A stretch of 64,000 nt of DNA from positions 10,974,001 through 11,038,000 of the forward strand of contig WHVY01000001.1 in NCBI GenBank assembly GCA_022266195.1, given 5' to 3'. Origin of the DNA: Tetranychus cinnabarinus (lineage: Eukaryota; Arthropoda; Arachnida; Trombidiformes; Tetranychidae). Within the stretch, counting starts at the first letter, position 1; every line of letters starts with the position of its first letter. The notes beneath the pieces were generated by a model. The model was not told where the DNA came from, made no database searches, and worked only from the letters and a program-made list of their open reading frames with translations. Both the position numbers and the translations under genes were made by a program. Positions 23,093 through 32,210 of the stretch are shown here, piece by piece.

Positions 23093-23099
23093 TATAAAA
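23093..23099 (+). promoter_or_regulatory. TATA box of right-arm coiled-coil gene, now cut off from it
   Basis: GTATAAAACC, mirror of 22043-22049. The retroelement places it 8.67 kb from the ATG at 31767 instead of about 190 bp, so this copy of the gene is probably uncoupled from its promoter. Confidence 0.5.
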
Positions 23100-23194
23100 C
23101 CAATAGATTATCCCATACATTTCATTCATTTATTATGATAACATACCTCAAGAATTGAATTATTGTCAACTTGATTTACTAATTAGTTTGATAT

Positions 23195-23509
23195 TGATCA
23201 AGTTAAAGTTGTTCGTTTAATAACGGAGAAGTTCATGTATTAAAAACCAAAACTTTAATGATAAATTGTTCAAACAGAACGAGTTATTTTATACTCAATT
23301 TGGCGTAAAAACGAAAGGGAAAACAAGAAAGAGAAATAAACACCTTTTCATTTGCGTCAATGTTTAATTGACGCAAATTGTCAATCAAAAGAAATTTGTT
23401 AAAAGAAATTATAAAAAACAAATCAATCATAGTAAGTTAACCCATGAAATAATGATGCGTATCCTTTGTATTGTCAGTTATATTGACAACAAGGTGTTAA
23501 TCTTTTACA
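23195..23509 (-). repeat. 3' LTR (315 bp)
   Basis: Direct repeat of 31358-31672. On the minus strand it begins TGTAAAAGATTAAC and ends CTTGATCA. It contains a GTATAAAATAAC TATA-like sequence. Confidence 0.93.
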
Positions 23510-23517
23510 TTTCCCTC
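23510..23517 (-). other. Polypurine tract
   Basis: GAGGGAAA directly adjoining the start of the 3' LTR, the usual plus-strand primer position. Confidence 0.7.
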
Positions 23518-23561
23518 GGTCCAGCTTCAAAAGGTCTCTCTTTTGATCAAATGACCATGGA

Positions 23562-26500
23562 TTAGTAGAGATGATCCACACGGTAATCTTTATGCTTGTT
23601 TCTTTTTTTTACTTGAATAGTGGATACTAAACCAATGAATGGTTTACTTTCTTTTTGTTTAGGTTGAAGGTATCCGTGATATTTAGGTCTTTTGCATCTA
23701 CACAAACGGCAAATACAAAGCAATAAGATGATGATAACGAGGATACCAATGACGATGTAAAGGTTGAATGGTTCCTTTGAAATTCGTTTTAGATGTGACA
23801 TAACATCGACTGTAGTTAAATTAACAGAAACTGGTTTTAAATTGAAGTCATGGATTTCAGAGTCAAGCATAAGATTGATTTTCAGAGTTTCAAATGTATT
23901 AACCGTCATACGAAATGAGCTTACATCGTACTCTCTTTTACCAATTTTAAAGCTGACATTTCTTGCCAATCGAAAAGGATAAATAGGACATGTTTTTGTT
24001 ACACCAAATACGGTTATATTTTCGTTGAAACAGTAGATGTAAAGCTCTTCATTGGATATTTTGATTTGAACATCTACTTTTTTTAGTCTTTCAACACAAT
24101 TGCCAGTTTCCCAATAATCTTTCAAATCAATATTATCAGTTTGGAAACAGTCATCATCTGTTGGATTTAAAATCGTACTATCTGTATTTTCAACATCGTC
24201 TTTTTCAAAAGGACAAATCATTGAATCACGCCAAATCACATATTTGGGACCAACATAAGTTTTAGTACAATAATGACTGCCGTTGAATTCATTCAACCGA
24301 AAAGGGTCGGCTTTGTAAATGGTTTTGTTTTTATCGATAACAGCAGATTCAAATGTTAACCTCAGTTTACGTGTTTCGAGATTAGATCCATCAAATTCAC
24401 AAGCGAAATTCCTAGCTAAGTCAGATGGACAGGAATCTCCACATGGTAATTTCACATCAAAAAGTTTTAACAGTATTGGATTTAACTTTCTCTTATGAAT
24501 ATCAGGTTCAATCATTTCCAATTTTTGTTTGATTGCTGACAGTTCCATCATGGTTTTTGAAGTAGTTAAAATACTCAAGGGTGAATACTTAAAATATTGG
24601 TTGACTCTCTGTCTCATATTTTTCATTTCTCTTGCAATATTTTGCTGATTTTCAGTTAGATTTTTCAGAGCTTCACCAATGATTTTATCATTTTTAAATT
24701 GATCATCCAATTTAATCCAAAGACTATTAATTTCTTCGTCTTGTTGTATGTTGGAATAAAGATTGTAAGCAGGTAAAGCTTGACTTAGTACACCAACTAT
24801 GGATGAAACACCAATGAATAGACCCAAAGCTAATAAAGGAAATGCTCTCTTCGTTTTTGGTTTACTTGGGCATAATTGTTTTAAAGTTTTATAAACCATA
24901 TCTTCAGTAGTTTGCGTACAGACTTGGTTAGTGATTAATTGTAATTTGTTGAAGTCTGTAATCCAGTCGTCAGTAACGACAGCTGCTGTACAAGGCGGAC
25001 ATGTTTGGCATACAGGACAACGTGATTCAGGACAAACTGAAACTGCTGCAGGACAGTTCTTTTCAGGGCATGTTTTGCATACAGGACAATTGCATGGTGT
25101 AGAAAGATTCACTGCAGGGCATGTTACCGGTGGACAATTGCACGGACTGTCATCAACTCTACAATCAATGATGTTACATGTTTTCCCTCGATCTTCACCA
25201 TGAAGAACTGTGAATTTAGTTATTTTAGTTGTCCTACCTTGAGCTACAAGATCATTACTTTCAGGATCTATAAAGTAACAAAGATCATCCGTCTGTTTAT
25301 CTGTAGGACTGCAAGAAAGAATGTCATTAGTTGTCTCTCTTTTGCTTCTTGTTATAATTGGACAAGGAGATTTCATCGCAATCAAAATATTATGGTTAAT
25401 TTGCCCAAGGATGATTGGTTTATCACTGGTTCTCCAAGTAATAAATGGTGCTTTAGTGAAGGCATTCAAAGTTGGTAAAATATTCAAAATTACCATAAAA
25501 CATACAAGGTTATTAACAAAAGAGGTTGAGGGTTTTTGTTGATTAATTTGTTGATTCTTTTTGTTATCTCGAGGATTACCAGAAATTTGCCTTTGGCGTC
25601 TTTTAGGTGTTGTTTGTTCAATTACCTCCACAAATTCAAAATACTTTTTTAATCGGTTGATGTGAGCTTTCTTCAATTCACCTTTACCTCCAGGATTCTT
25701 TAACACATAAGTGATTTCACCTATTCGTTTTTCCACGATGTAAGGGCCTTTGAATAATGGAGAAAATTTGGTTTCTCTAAAATCATTTTTGAGAAGAACC
25801 GAATCACCTTTTTCAAAAACTTTAAACTCTTTATCTTGATCATGTTGAAATTTTTGACTCTCTTTAGCTGTTTGAGCATGGTTCATGGCCATTTCTCGAA
25901 TCGCCGGCCATTGTTCTTCGATGAAAGTAACATATTTATTTAGAGACATAGGCGGTGTTTTTTGATTATTTCTTTCAACAGCAACATCAATCGGAAGTTT
26001 AGGTTCTCGACCATACAACAGGTAAAATGGTGATGCTTTAGTACTTGTGTTATTAGAAGTGTTGTAAGCAAACGTGATCATAGGCAAGACAATGTGCCAA
26101 TTTTCTTGATCTTTTACATAATGGCTGATCATTTTACATAATGTTTGGTTTGTTTTTTCAACAAGACCATTTGTTTGGGGATGGTAAGGAGAGGAGAGGA
26201 AATGTTCAGTTTTGAAGAAGAAATTTACCTCCTTAATTAGTTTAGAAATAAAATTTCTTCCTTGATCACTGATAATGATTTTGGGACAACCATGTTGGGA
26301 CATAATTTTTTCAATTAGGAATTTAGCAACTGTTGTGGATTTTTGATCGCTCGTTGCGCGTGTTTCAGCCCATCGTGTGAAATAATCAGTTGCAACAATT
26401 ATGTATTGTTTTCCTTTTGAAATGGGTAAAGGACCAACTAGATCAATTCCTAATTTTTCGAAAGGATGGGAAGTAGTTATTGATTGGAGAGGAGCTTCTA

Positions 26501-29500
26501 ATTTAGTTGGTCCTTTCTTATTGGTCTGACAAATCGCACATCTTTTAACGTAATCATTGATGTGAGTTGTCATTTTTGGCCAATAATATTTTGACGTTAT
26601 TCTTTCATAAGTTTTCTGAAAACCTGAATGACCTGAAAGGATATCGTCGTGATGTACTCTGATAATGTCTTGTCTACATTTTTGAGGAACAACTATGTTC
26701 CAACTTGTTTCGTAAGGTCTTTTAACGATTCGATAAACAATCCCTTCCTCAATTTTGTAACGATTTAATTTGCTTTGCGTTCTCAAAGGCTTTAATGCTT
26801 TGTTTTCGATTTCACATTTTAAACTCCTAATGTACGGATCATTTTCTTGTTCGAGTCTCATTTGATTATCAAATTTTACATTTTGCATGGTTAGGAAAGC
26901 AAACAATCTTTCATCATCATCTATTTCTATTTCTGCGTTATCTTCAATATTTGGATAGCGAGATAAGGCATCACAATCTTTGTGATGTTTTCCTGATTTG
27001 TAGATAATTTTGAAAGTGAATTCTTGTAAAAGTAAAGAGTATCTTAATAATCTAGGTGGTAAATTTTTCTTAGTTTTTAGAAAACAGAGACTACAGTGAT
27101 CCGTAATGATTTCAAATTCAATCCCTTCAAGATAAGGTCTAAACTTATCTATTGCATAAACTATCGCACAACATTCTTTATCACTAATGGCGTAATTCAA
27201 TTCTGGTCCTCGAAGAAGTCGACTCGCAAACGCCACTGGTTTCCATTGTTTATCGTGTTCCTGTAAAATAATTGCACCAACACCATAATGACAAGCATCA
27301 CAGCGTAGTTGGGTTAGTAATTCAGGGTCATAATGAACCAACAAAGGTGGATTGATCATTTTATCCCGTAAAGTTTCAAATGCTGTTTGTTGTTCTTCCC
27401 CCCATTGAAAACCGATATTTTTCTTAGTTAAAGCAGTCAAAGGTCTGGCAAGAAGGGCAAATCCATTAATAAATTTTCTGAAGTAAGAACAGAGTGCTAC
27501 AAAAGCTCTAACATCTGTTAAATTCAATGGAACTGGATAATTCTTGATTGCTTTCAATTTATTTTCATCAGGAAATTGTCCTTCTCTTGTTACCATATGA
27601 CCTAGATAAAGTATCTGAGAACGTCCGAAGAAACATTTCGAAGGCTTGAGAGTCAAATTGGCTTTTCGTAATCTTTCAAAAACGATTTTTAAGTGTTCTA
27701 AATGTTCCTCAAAGTTTTTAGAGAAAACAATAACATCATCAATATAAACTAGTACAAATTTATATTTTAATCCAGAAATGACTCTATCCATAAGCCTTTG
27801 AAAAGTTGCTGGTGCACAAGAAAGTCCAAATGGCATAACTACGAATTCAAAAAGACCGTTTTGCGTGATAAAAGCAGTTTTTTCTTGATCACTAGGATCC
27901 ATAGCTATTTGATAATAACCACTCTTGAGATCCAAAAGACTGAAGTATTTTGAACCTTGCAAGCAATCTAGTGCTAATTGAATGTCTGGCAAAGGATAAA
28001 CATCCTTTTTCGTGAGTTCGTTTAGTTTTCGATAGTCAACACAAAATCTTTTATCTCCTGTTTTTTTATCAACAATTACAATTGGTGAAGCCCAAGGGGA
28101 ATTAGATTCAATAACAAAACCATCTTTGATTAATTCATTAATCATGTTATCTGCTAATTCACGTTTACTCGGAGAAAGTCGGTAAGGTGGCTGATGAACT
28201 GGTGGGTTATTACCAGTGTCTATTTTGTGTTGAACTAAATGAGTTTTTCCTAATTTATCACCGGGAAAAGAGAAAACTGGTCGATAATCATTCAACAACA
28301 TCATTAAACAAGCAGATTCGTTTTGTTGTAAAGATTCGTCGAGATTAAATTTGTTTTCATTTTGAACAACATTAGCGATGATTGGTTGACGAGAAGTGGA
28401 TTGAATTTCGGTTAGTTCATCTTCGCTTAGATCAGATTCATTCCAAGATTCAGGAAGTGAATCTTCATCATCATTATCGTAAATGGGATTAAGCTGTTTA
28501 ATTTTTTTGTAGCCAATCCAGGCTTTTCGATCTTTACAACCTATTTGTATGTCAGCTTCACAGGAAATATCTTGTCCAAGTAGGACTTCAATATTTGCTG
28601 GTAAACTGTCAACAATCATTACTGTCGCTGCTAAAGTTATTTTTTGTTTATCATCTATCAATGTTAATTCTAAATCGGTTTGACCGATCGGTTGAATGGG
28701 AACGTTACAAGCTGTGTCAGTTCTAGGTCCTTGATATCGAGAGAAAGGTTGACCTATTCTGTTAACTACACTTCTAGTGATGATTGTAACATCCGCACCT
28801 GTGTCAACAAGAGCTTTGAATCGATTTTGTCGGATTTCAGCATCCATAAAAATCAATTTATTATCTTGAACGTTATTTAGAAAATTGAAAAATAATCCGA
28901 GGCTAGTTTGTGTATCGACTACCCTTGCATTTTGCCATCTTCCTGTATTTTGTGTGTTGTTTTGAGGATTACTTTGATTACTTTGATTTGTGAAAGGATA
29001 ATTGGTGCCTTGCATTTGGTTGCTGTATTGGTAATTATTTCTTTGTGGTGGATTTCTATTTTGATTGTTACTTTGATAATTTCTCTGCCTTTCATCGTAC
29101 AAACGTTTTCTACACTCTCTATATCTATGTCCTATTTTCTTACAATAATCACAAGTGTTTGGAATGGGAGGAGGAGGTCTGTTTGTAGTTTCTTTAAGTG
29201 TCAATGAGGTTAATTTTTCTCCGATCGCCTCGACTGATTTCTTTAAATCGATAACTATTCTTTCAATGTTAGACCTATCGACCATCTCCCTTTCTTTTTG
29301 AATTTCTTTATTCCTATTGTAAGTTTGTTGTGCTTTTTTACTTCTTGTAAGCAAATCTTGTACGGTTTCGAAATCAAATTGGTCCATGAATTGGACTAAT
29401 TCAGGCAGCATTCCTCTTAAAATTGTTCTGATAATTTGTTTTTCTGGCATTTTCGCGTCATATCTTCTACAAAGATCTTTCATTTCCAAAATGTAGGCAA

Positions 29501-29858
29501 CAACTGATTGACCAGGGAATTGTTTGTTTTCATAAATTCTCTCTTCTAACATTGCTCTGTAGTCAGAAGAACAAAGGTCTTTCACCATTTTTTGTTTAAG
29601 CTCATAGTAATTACTCTCGTCACCATAAGAAGCGTACCATCTTCTTGTGGTACCTTGTAAATACATGGGAAGACGTTTAAGTCTTGTTTTATCATCCCAT
29701 CCTGTAGCTTTTGTTTCGAACTCATAATTCTCAAACCACTCAACTAAATCACTAACTGTATCATCTAACATGGATATATTTGATGGTTTAACTTCAGTAA
29801 TAGTTGTTAGAATCTGAGGAATCGGCTCAGGAGGACTAGTATTATCGTTATCTCCCAT
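23562..29858 (-). CDS. Gag-Pol-Env polyprotein in a single open frame
   Basis: 2098 codons, ATG at 29858. Gag about 1-230 with a zinc knuckle (CX2CX4HX4C, about 236-249); aspartic protease VDTGADVTII (about 351-360); reverse transcriptase about 580-760 with YIDD (about 705-708); RNase H about 850-965; integrase with HHCC (about 1068-1117), catalytic D in GIDLVG (about 1139), D in ISDQG, E in NGLVEKTN, and a GPY/F module (KGPYIVEKRIG, about 1370). Without a stop or shift the frame continues into an Env-like part: hydrophobic signal-like segment about 1447-1466, an extremely Cys/Pro-rich tract (about 1561-1625), basic cleavage-like sites (RSKR about 1505; KTKR about 1669) followed by a hydrophobic fusion-peptide-like stretch, N-glycosylation motifs, a transmembrane segment about 2032-2050 and a basic tail. 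Env in gypsy-type elements is normally a separate, spliced frame. Confidence 0.93.
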   Translation of the reverse strand: MGDNDNTSPPEPIPQILTTITEVKPSNISMLDDTVSDLVEWFENYEFETKATGWDDKTRLKRLPMYLQGTTRRWYASYGDESNYYELKQKMVKDLCSSDYRAMLEERIYENKQFPGQSVVAYILEMKDLCRRYDAKMPEKQIIRTILRGMLPELVQFMDQFDFETVQDLLTRSKKAQQTYNRNKEIQKEREMVDRSNIERIVIDLKKSVEAIGEKLTSLTLKETTNRPPPPIPNTCDYCKKIGHRYRECRKRLYDERQRNYQSNNQNRNPPQRNNYQYSNQMQGTNYPFTNQSNQSNPQNNTQNTGRWQNARVVDTQTSLGLFFNFLNNVQDNKLIFMDAEIRQNRFKALVDTGADVTIITRSVVNRIGQPFSRYQGPRTDTACNVPIQPIGQTDLELTLIDDKQKITLAATVMIVDSLPANIEVLLGQDISCEADIQIGCKDRKAWIGYKKIKQLNPIYDNDDEDSLPESWNESDLSEDELTEIQSTSRQPIIANVVQNENKFNLDESLQQNESACLMMLLNDYRPVFSFPGDKLGKTHLVQHKIDTGNNPPVHQPPYRLSPSKRELADNMINELIKDGFVIESNSPWASPIVIVDKKTGDKRFCVDYRKLNELTKKDVYPLPDIQLALDCLQGSKYFSLLDLKSGYYQIAMDPSDQEKTAFITQNGLFEFVVMPFGLSCAPATFQRLMDRVISGLKYKFVLVYIDDVIVFSKNFEEHLEHLKIVFERLRKANLTLKPSKCFFGRSQILYLGHMVTREGQFPDENKLKAIKNYPVPLNLTDVRAFVALCSYFRKFINGFALLARPLTALTKKNIGFQWGEEQQTAFETLRDKMINPPLLVHYDPELLTQLRCDACHYGVGAIILQEHDKQWKPVAFASRLLRGPELNYAISDKECCAIVYAIDKFRPYLEGIEFEIITDHCSLCFLKTKKNLPPRLLRYSLLLQEFTFKIIYKSGKHHKDCDALSRYPNIEDNAEIEIDDDERLFAFLTMQNVKFDNQMRLEQENDPYIRSLKCEIENKALKPLRTQSKLNRYKIEEGIVYRIVKRPYETSWNIVVPQKCRQDIIRVHHDDILSGHSGFQKTYERITSKYYWPKMTTHINDYVKRCAICQTNKKGPTKLEAPLQSITTSHPFEKLGIDLVGPLPISKGKQYIIVATDYFTRWAETRATSDQKSTTVAKFLIEKIMSQHGCPKIIISDQGRNFISKLIKEVNFFFKTEHFLSSPYHPQTNGLVEKTNQTLCKMISHYVKDQENWHIVLPMITFAYNTSNNTSTKASPFYLLYGREPKLPIDVAVERNNQKTPPMSLNKYVTFIEEQWPAIREMAMNHAQTAKESQKFQHDQDKEFKVFEKGDSVLLKNDFRETKFSPLFKGPYIVEKRIGEITYVLKNPGGKGELKKAHINRLKKYFEFVEVIEQTTPKRRQRQISGNPRDNKKNQQINQQKPSTSFVNNLVCFMVILNILPTLNAFTKAPFITWRTSDKPIILGQINHNILIAMKSPCPIITRSKRETTNDILSCSPTDKQTDDLCYFIDPESNDLVAQGRTTKITKFTVLHGEDRGKTCNIIDCRVDDSPCNCPPVTCPAVNLSTPCNCPVCKTCPEKNCPAAVSVCPESRCPVCQTCPPCTAAVVTDDWITDFNKLQLITNQVCTQTTEDMVYKTLKQLCPSKPKTKRAFPLLALGLFIGVSSIVGVLSQALPAYNLYSNIQQDEEINSLWIKLDDQFKNDKIIGEALKNLTENQQNIAREMKNMRQRVNQYFKYSPLSILTTSKTMMELSAIKQKLEMIEPDIHKRKLNPILLKLFDVKLPCGDSCPSDLARNFACEFDGSNLETRKLRLTFESAVIDKNKTIYKADPFRLNEFNGSHYCTKTYVGPKYVIWRDSMICPFEKDDVENTDSTILNPTDDDCFQTDNIDLKDYWETGNCVERLKKVDVQIKISNEELYIYCFNENITVFGVTKTCPIYPFRLARNVSFKIGKREYDVSSFRMTVNTFETLKINLMLDSEIHDFNLKPVSVNLTTVDVMSHLKRISKEPFNLYIVIGILVIIILLLCICRLCRCKRPKYHGYLQPKQKESKPFIGLVSTIQVKKRNKHKDYRVDHLY

Positions 29859-29932
29859 TGTTTTAATAATTTTACACCAAAATTAATTGAAATAACCCAA
29901 ATTTATTTAAAAGAAAATGAAAAAAATAGAAA

Positions 29933-30469
29933 TCAATCCACAAATCGCCTCCAATCTCGTGCTCGTTGCCAACGTGTTTTCTTTTGCTTTAATTCGCTCG
30001 ATCCCGGGATGTATGGTTTTTTGTTTGGATCAGGTTTTGCAGGATAGATATAGCTGTTTTTTGTTTGATAAACAATGAAATGTACGATGTCTCTTGGGTT
30101 ACTATGTTGTAAACCGGTTATTAATTGTAAATTATTTGTTGTCTGGTAATCATTTGACTTATCCCTAAATTTCAAGGCAGTTTGATCTGCTAATGCAAAC
30201 GCCTTTTGTGCTTCTAATAATAACTCTGGATTCTTTCGTCCATGATCTAAAAATTTTCTTTTCAAAACTAATGCTGTTTTAAAAGTTTTCACGATTCTCC
30301 TTTCAAATTGTCTTAGACTGATGTAATCTTTTTCACAATTGGTTTCTAGCTTTTTAATTTTGTTGTGTAATCTTGAGTTTTTATTGCGTCTACGTTGACG
30401 ATCGAGAGGGACATTAACTGAAGATAAATAAACAGAAAATGAAACTGAAATTAGGACTTTCTTGTGCAT
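29933..30469 (-). CDS. 178-aa basic ORF in the retroelement leader
   Basis: ATG at 30469. Hydrophobic first 20 residues, then a very basic RQRRRNKN stretch, a helical Lys/Leu-rich middle and a basic C-terminus (KQKKTRWQRARDWRR). It ends 74 bp before the gag start. Not recognised. It could be a leader or accessory protein, or an exon joined to env by splicing; neither is shown. Confidence 0.45.
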   Translation of the reverse strand: MHKKVLISVSFSVYLSSVNVPLDRQRRRNKNSRLHNKIKKLETNCEKDYISLRQFERRIVKTFKTALVLKRKFLDHGRKNPELLLEAQKAFALADQTALKFRDKSNDYQTTNNLQLITGLQHSNPRDIVHFIVYQTKNSYIYPAKPDPNKKPYIPGSSELKQKKTRWQRARDWRRFVD

Positions 30470-30631
30470 AAACTCGACAACTTCTTACTGCGTACAAAAT
30501 CGTACACCTTGAACGCTATTCTAGGTTCGCAGCACCGGGCGCTTTCCGCTTTGGAGCTGCCCTGGCTTCTAGCAAACTTTCGAATGTGACTAACCTGTTA
30601 CTTGGACTGCAGATGCCTTTGGATTTGGAGT

Positions 30632-31339
30632 TTAAGGAAGATTAACAATTGGGCCAACGGAACCTAAATCAAGAGATTTGTCAGTAAGAGTTAGGGTTTT
30701 ATTGAAAGAAGAAGAAGGTCTCAAGCTGACTGAAAGACTGGAAAGGCCAGAACCAAAGGAATGAGATCCAGTAAAACCACCAAGCGATACAGCAGTACGA
30801 GGAGAAACTAAGGATTCAGTTGCATCAACAAATGTACCAATTGATGAGGTAGTAGAAACACTATTACTTAGTGAGCTGGTAGAGTCGCAGACCGATTGAT
30901 TTGATGAAACCAATCCAGATGAAGCTGTATTTGCAAGCTTTTGAGGTGCTTTTCTAAATTTTAATTTCTTCAAAGCGAATTTGAGTGAAGAAAGACCAAC
31001 AGAGGCTACAGGACTGTCGCCAGGAGATGGTAAAAGAGGTTGAAGACTACCAAGTGAAGATCCAACTATTGAAGCAGGAATAGTGGATGATTTGTTACCA
31101 AGTTGATCAGATGAAGGTGATTGACTGGAAGAAGGTAAACCAGGAGAGAGGTCAGAAGAGCTAGCAGGAGTAAGATTATGATAGAAGCCAGTACCAGAGA
31201 TGGAGATAGGAAGAGAAAGAACAGGCAAAGAACTGTGGTTTGAAAATATTAGTTGATTAGAATTACTTCTGTGAACAGCAATTCTTTTAGTATATGCCAA
31301 CGGAGTAGTGTTTAAAGTTGAAGAGTTAGGGCAGACCAT
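30632..31339 (-). CDS. 235-aa Ser-rich ORF directly after the primer-binding site
   Basis: The ATG overlaps the end of the primer-binding site. About a quarter of the product is serine, in short repeated SS/SL blocks, with one basic patch (LKKLKFRKAPQKLA). No known domain. Non-coding leaders rarely keep 235 open codons, so a real product is plausible, but its role is unknown. Confidence 0.4.
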   Translation of the reverse strand: MVCPNSSTLNTTPLAYTKRIAVHRSNSNQLIFSNHSSLPVLSLPISISGTGFYHNLTPASSSDLSPGLPSSSQSPSSDQLGNKSSTIPASIVGSSLGSLQPLLPSPGDSPVASVGLSSLKFALKKLKFRKAPQKLANTASSGLVSSNQSVCDSTSSLSNSVSTTSSIGTFVDATESLVSPRTAVSLGGFTGSHSFGSGLSSLSVSLRPSSSFNKTLTLTDKSLDLGSVGPIVNLP

Positions 31340-31355
31340 CCTGCCGAGGTCGCCA
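31338..31355 (-). other. Primer-binding site, tRNA-Arg-like
   Basis: Two bases after the 5' LTR the minus strand reads TGGCGACCTCGGCAGGAT. TGG pairs with a tRNA CCA end; TGGCGACC matches the class of sites complementary to tRNA-Arg. The isoacceptor assignment is from memory. Confidence 0.65.
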
Positions 31356-31357
31356 GT

Positions 31358-31672
31358 TGATCAAGTTAAAGTTGTTCGTTTAATAACGGAGAAGTTCATG
31401 TATTAAAAACCAAAACTTTAATGATAAATTGTTCAAACAGAACGAGTTATTTTATACTCAATTTGGCGTAAAAACGAAAGGGAAAACAAGAAAGAGAAAT
31501 AAACACCTTTTCATTTGCGTCAATGTTTAATTGACGCAAATTGTCAATCAAAAGAAATTTGTTAAAAGAAATTATAAAAAACAAATCAATCATAGTAAGT
31601 TAACCCATGAAATAATGATGCGTATCCTTTGTATTGTCAGTTATATTGACAACAAGGTGTTAATCTTTTACA
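31358..31672 (-). repeat. 5' LTR (315 bp), promoter for the retroelement
   Basis: Same sequence as 23195-23509. On the minus strand the TATA-like GTATAAAATAAC lies at about 31446-31457. Confidence 0.93.
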
Positions 31673-31766
31673 ATATCATCTAACTACTGATTTTTACTTA
31701 TTTCAAAGTTAATTATTATTTAGTTCCAGTGTTATTTTTTATTTTCCACATATTCTATATATCAGC

Positions 31767-32210
31767 ATGAGTGCACCAGTATATTCAGTATCTTTGTCTC
31801 ACCAACTTGAACAAGTGATTCGAATAATAAACCGCCCTGGACCCATAAACGGGAAGATTAACGATATTTTCAAAATTATGGAAGAATATGGTAATATGGA
31901 TACAATGATCAAAAAAGATGTCCGAGAAGTTGTAATAAAGAGAATTCATCGTATCTGTAAAACCGAAGGAAAAGCTGAACAACGCATCAAGTCGCTAAAG
32001 AAAGAAATAAAAAAGTTGGATGCGTCGATTAACAAAGAAGCCTTAGAAAAAGAAAGGATTCATCGTGAGAACACTATCCTGAGAGAAATGTTGAAAATTA
32101 AAGCCGATAGTGACTTATCGTACGAAACCTTCTTACTGAAAGAACTTCAAAGAATGAGCAAAGTCCCTGAGAAGTATTTGGTAGAAAGATTTTCTGGTCC
32201 TATGATTTGA
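31767..32210 (+). CDS. 147-aa coiled-coil protein, right palindrome arm
   Basis: Residue-for-residue identical to the left-arm protein at 21414-21857. Its own TATA box (23093-23099) is separated from it by the retroelement; the 5' LTR reads in the opposite direction, so expression from this copy would need LTR antisense or other activity. See the left-arm entry for motifs. Confidence 0.7.
   Translation: MSAPVYSVSLSHQLEQVIRIINRPGPINGKINDIFKIMEEYGNMDTMIKKDVREVVIKRIHRICKTEGKAEQRIKSLKKEIKKLDASINKEALEKERIHRENTILREMLKIKADSDLSYETFLLKELQRMSKVPEKYLVERFSGPMI

Larger units (their letters stand above)
23195..31672 (-). mobile_element. Ty3/gypsy-type LTR retroelement with env (errantivirus-like endogenous retrovirus)
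   Basis: 8,478 bp. Two 315-bp LTRs with TG...CA ends (23195-23509, 31358-31672), a 4-bp ATAT target duplication at 23191-23194 and 31673-31676, a primer-binding site and a purine tract at the expected places. Coding order on the minus strand: a 235-aa ORF, a 178-aa ORF, then one 2098-codon gag-pol-env frame. The LTRs look identical and all frames are intact, so the insertion is young. Confidence 0.95.

Noticed and set aside
24931..25542. Several plus-strand frames within the retroelement
   Set aside because: Antisense shadows of the envelope region.
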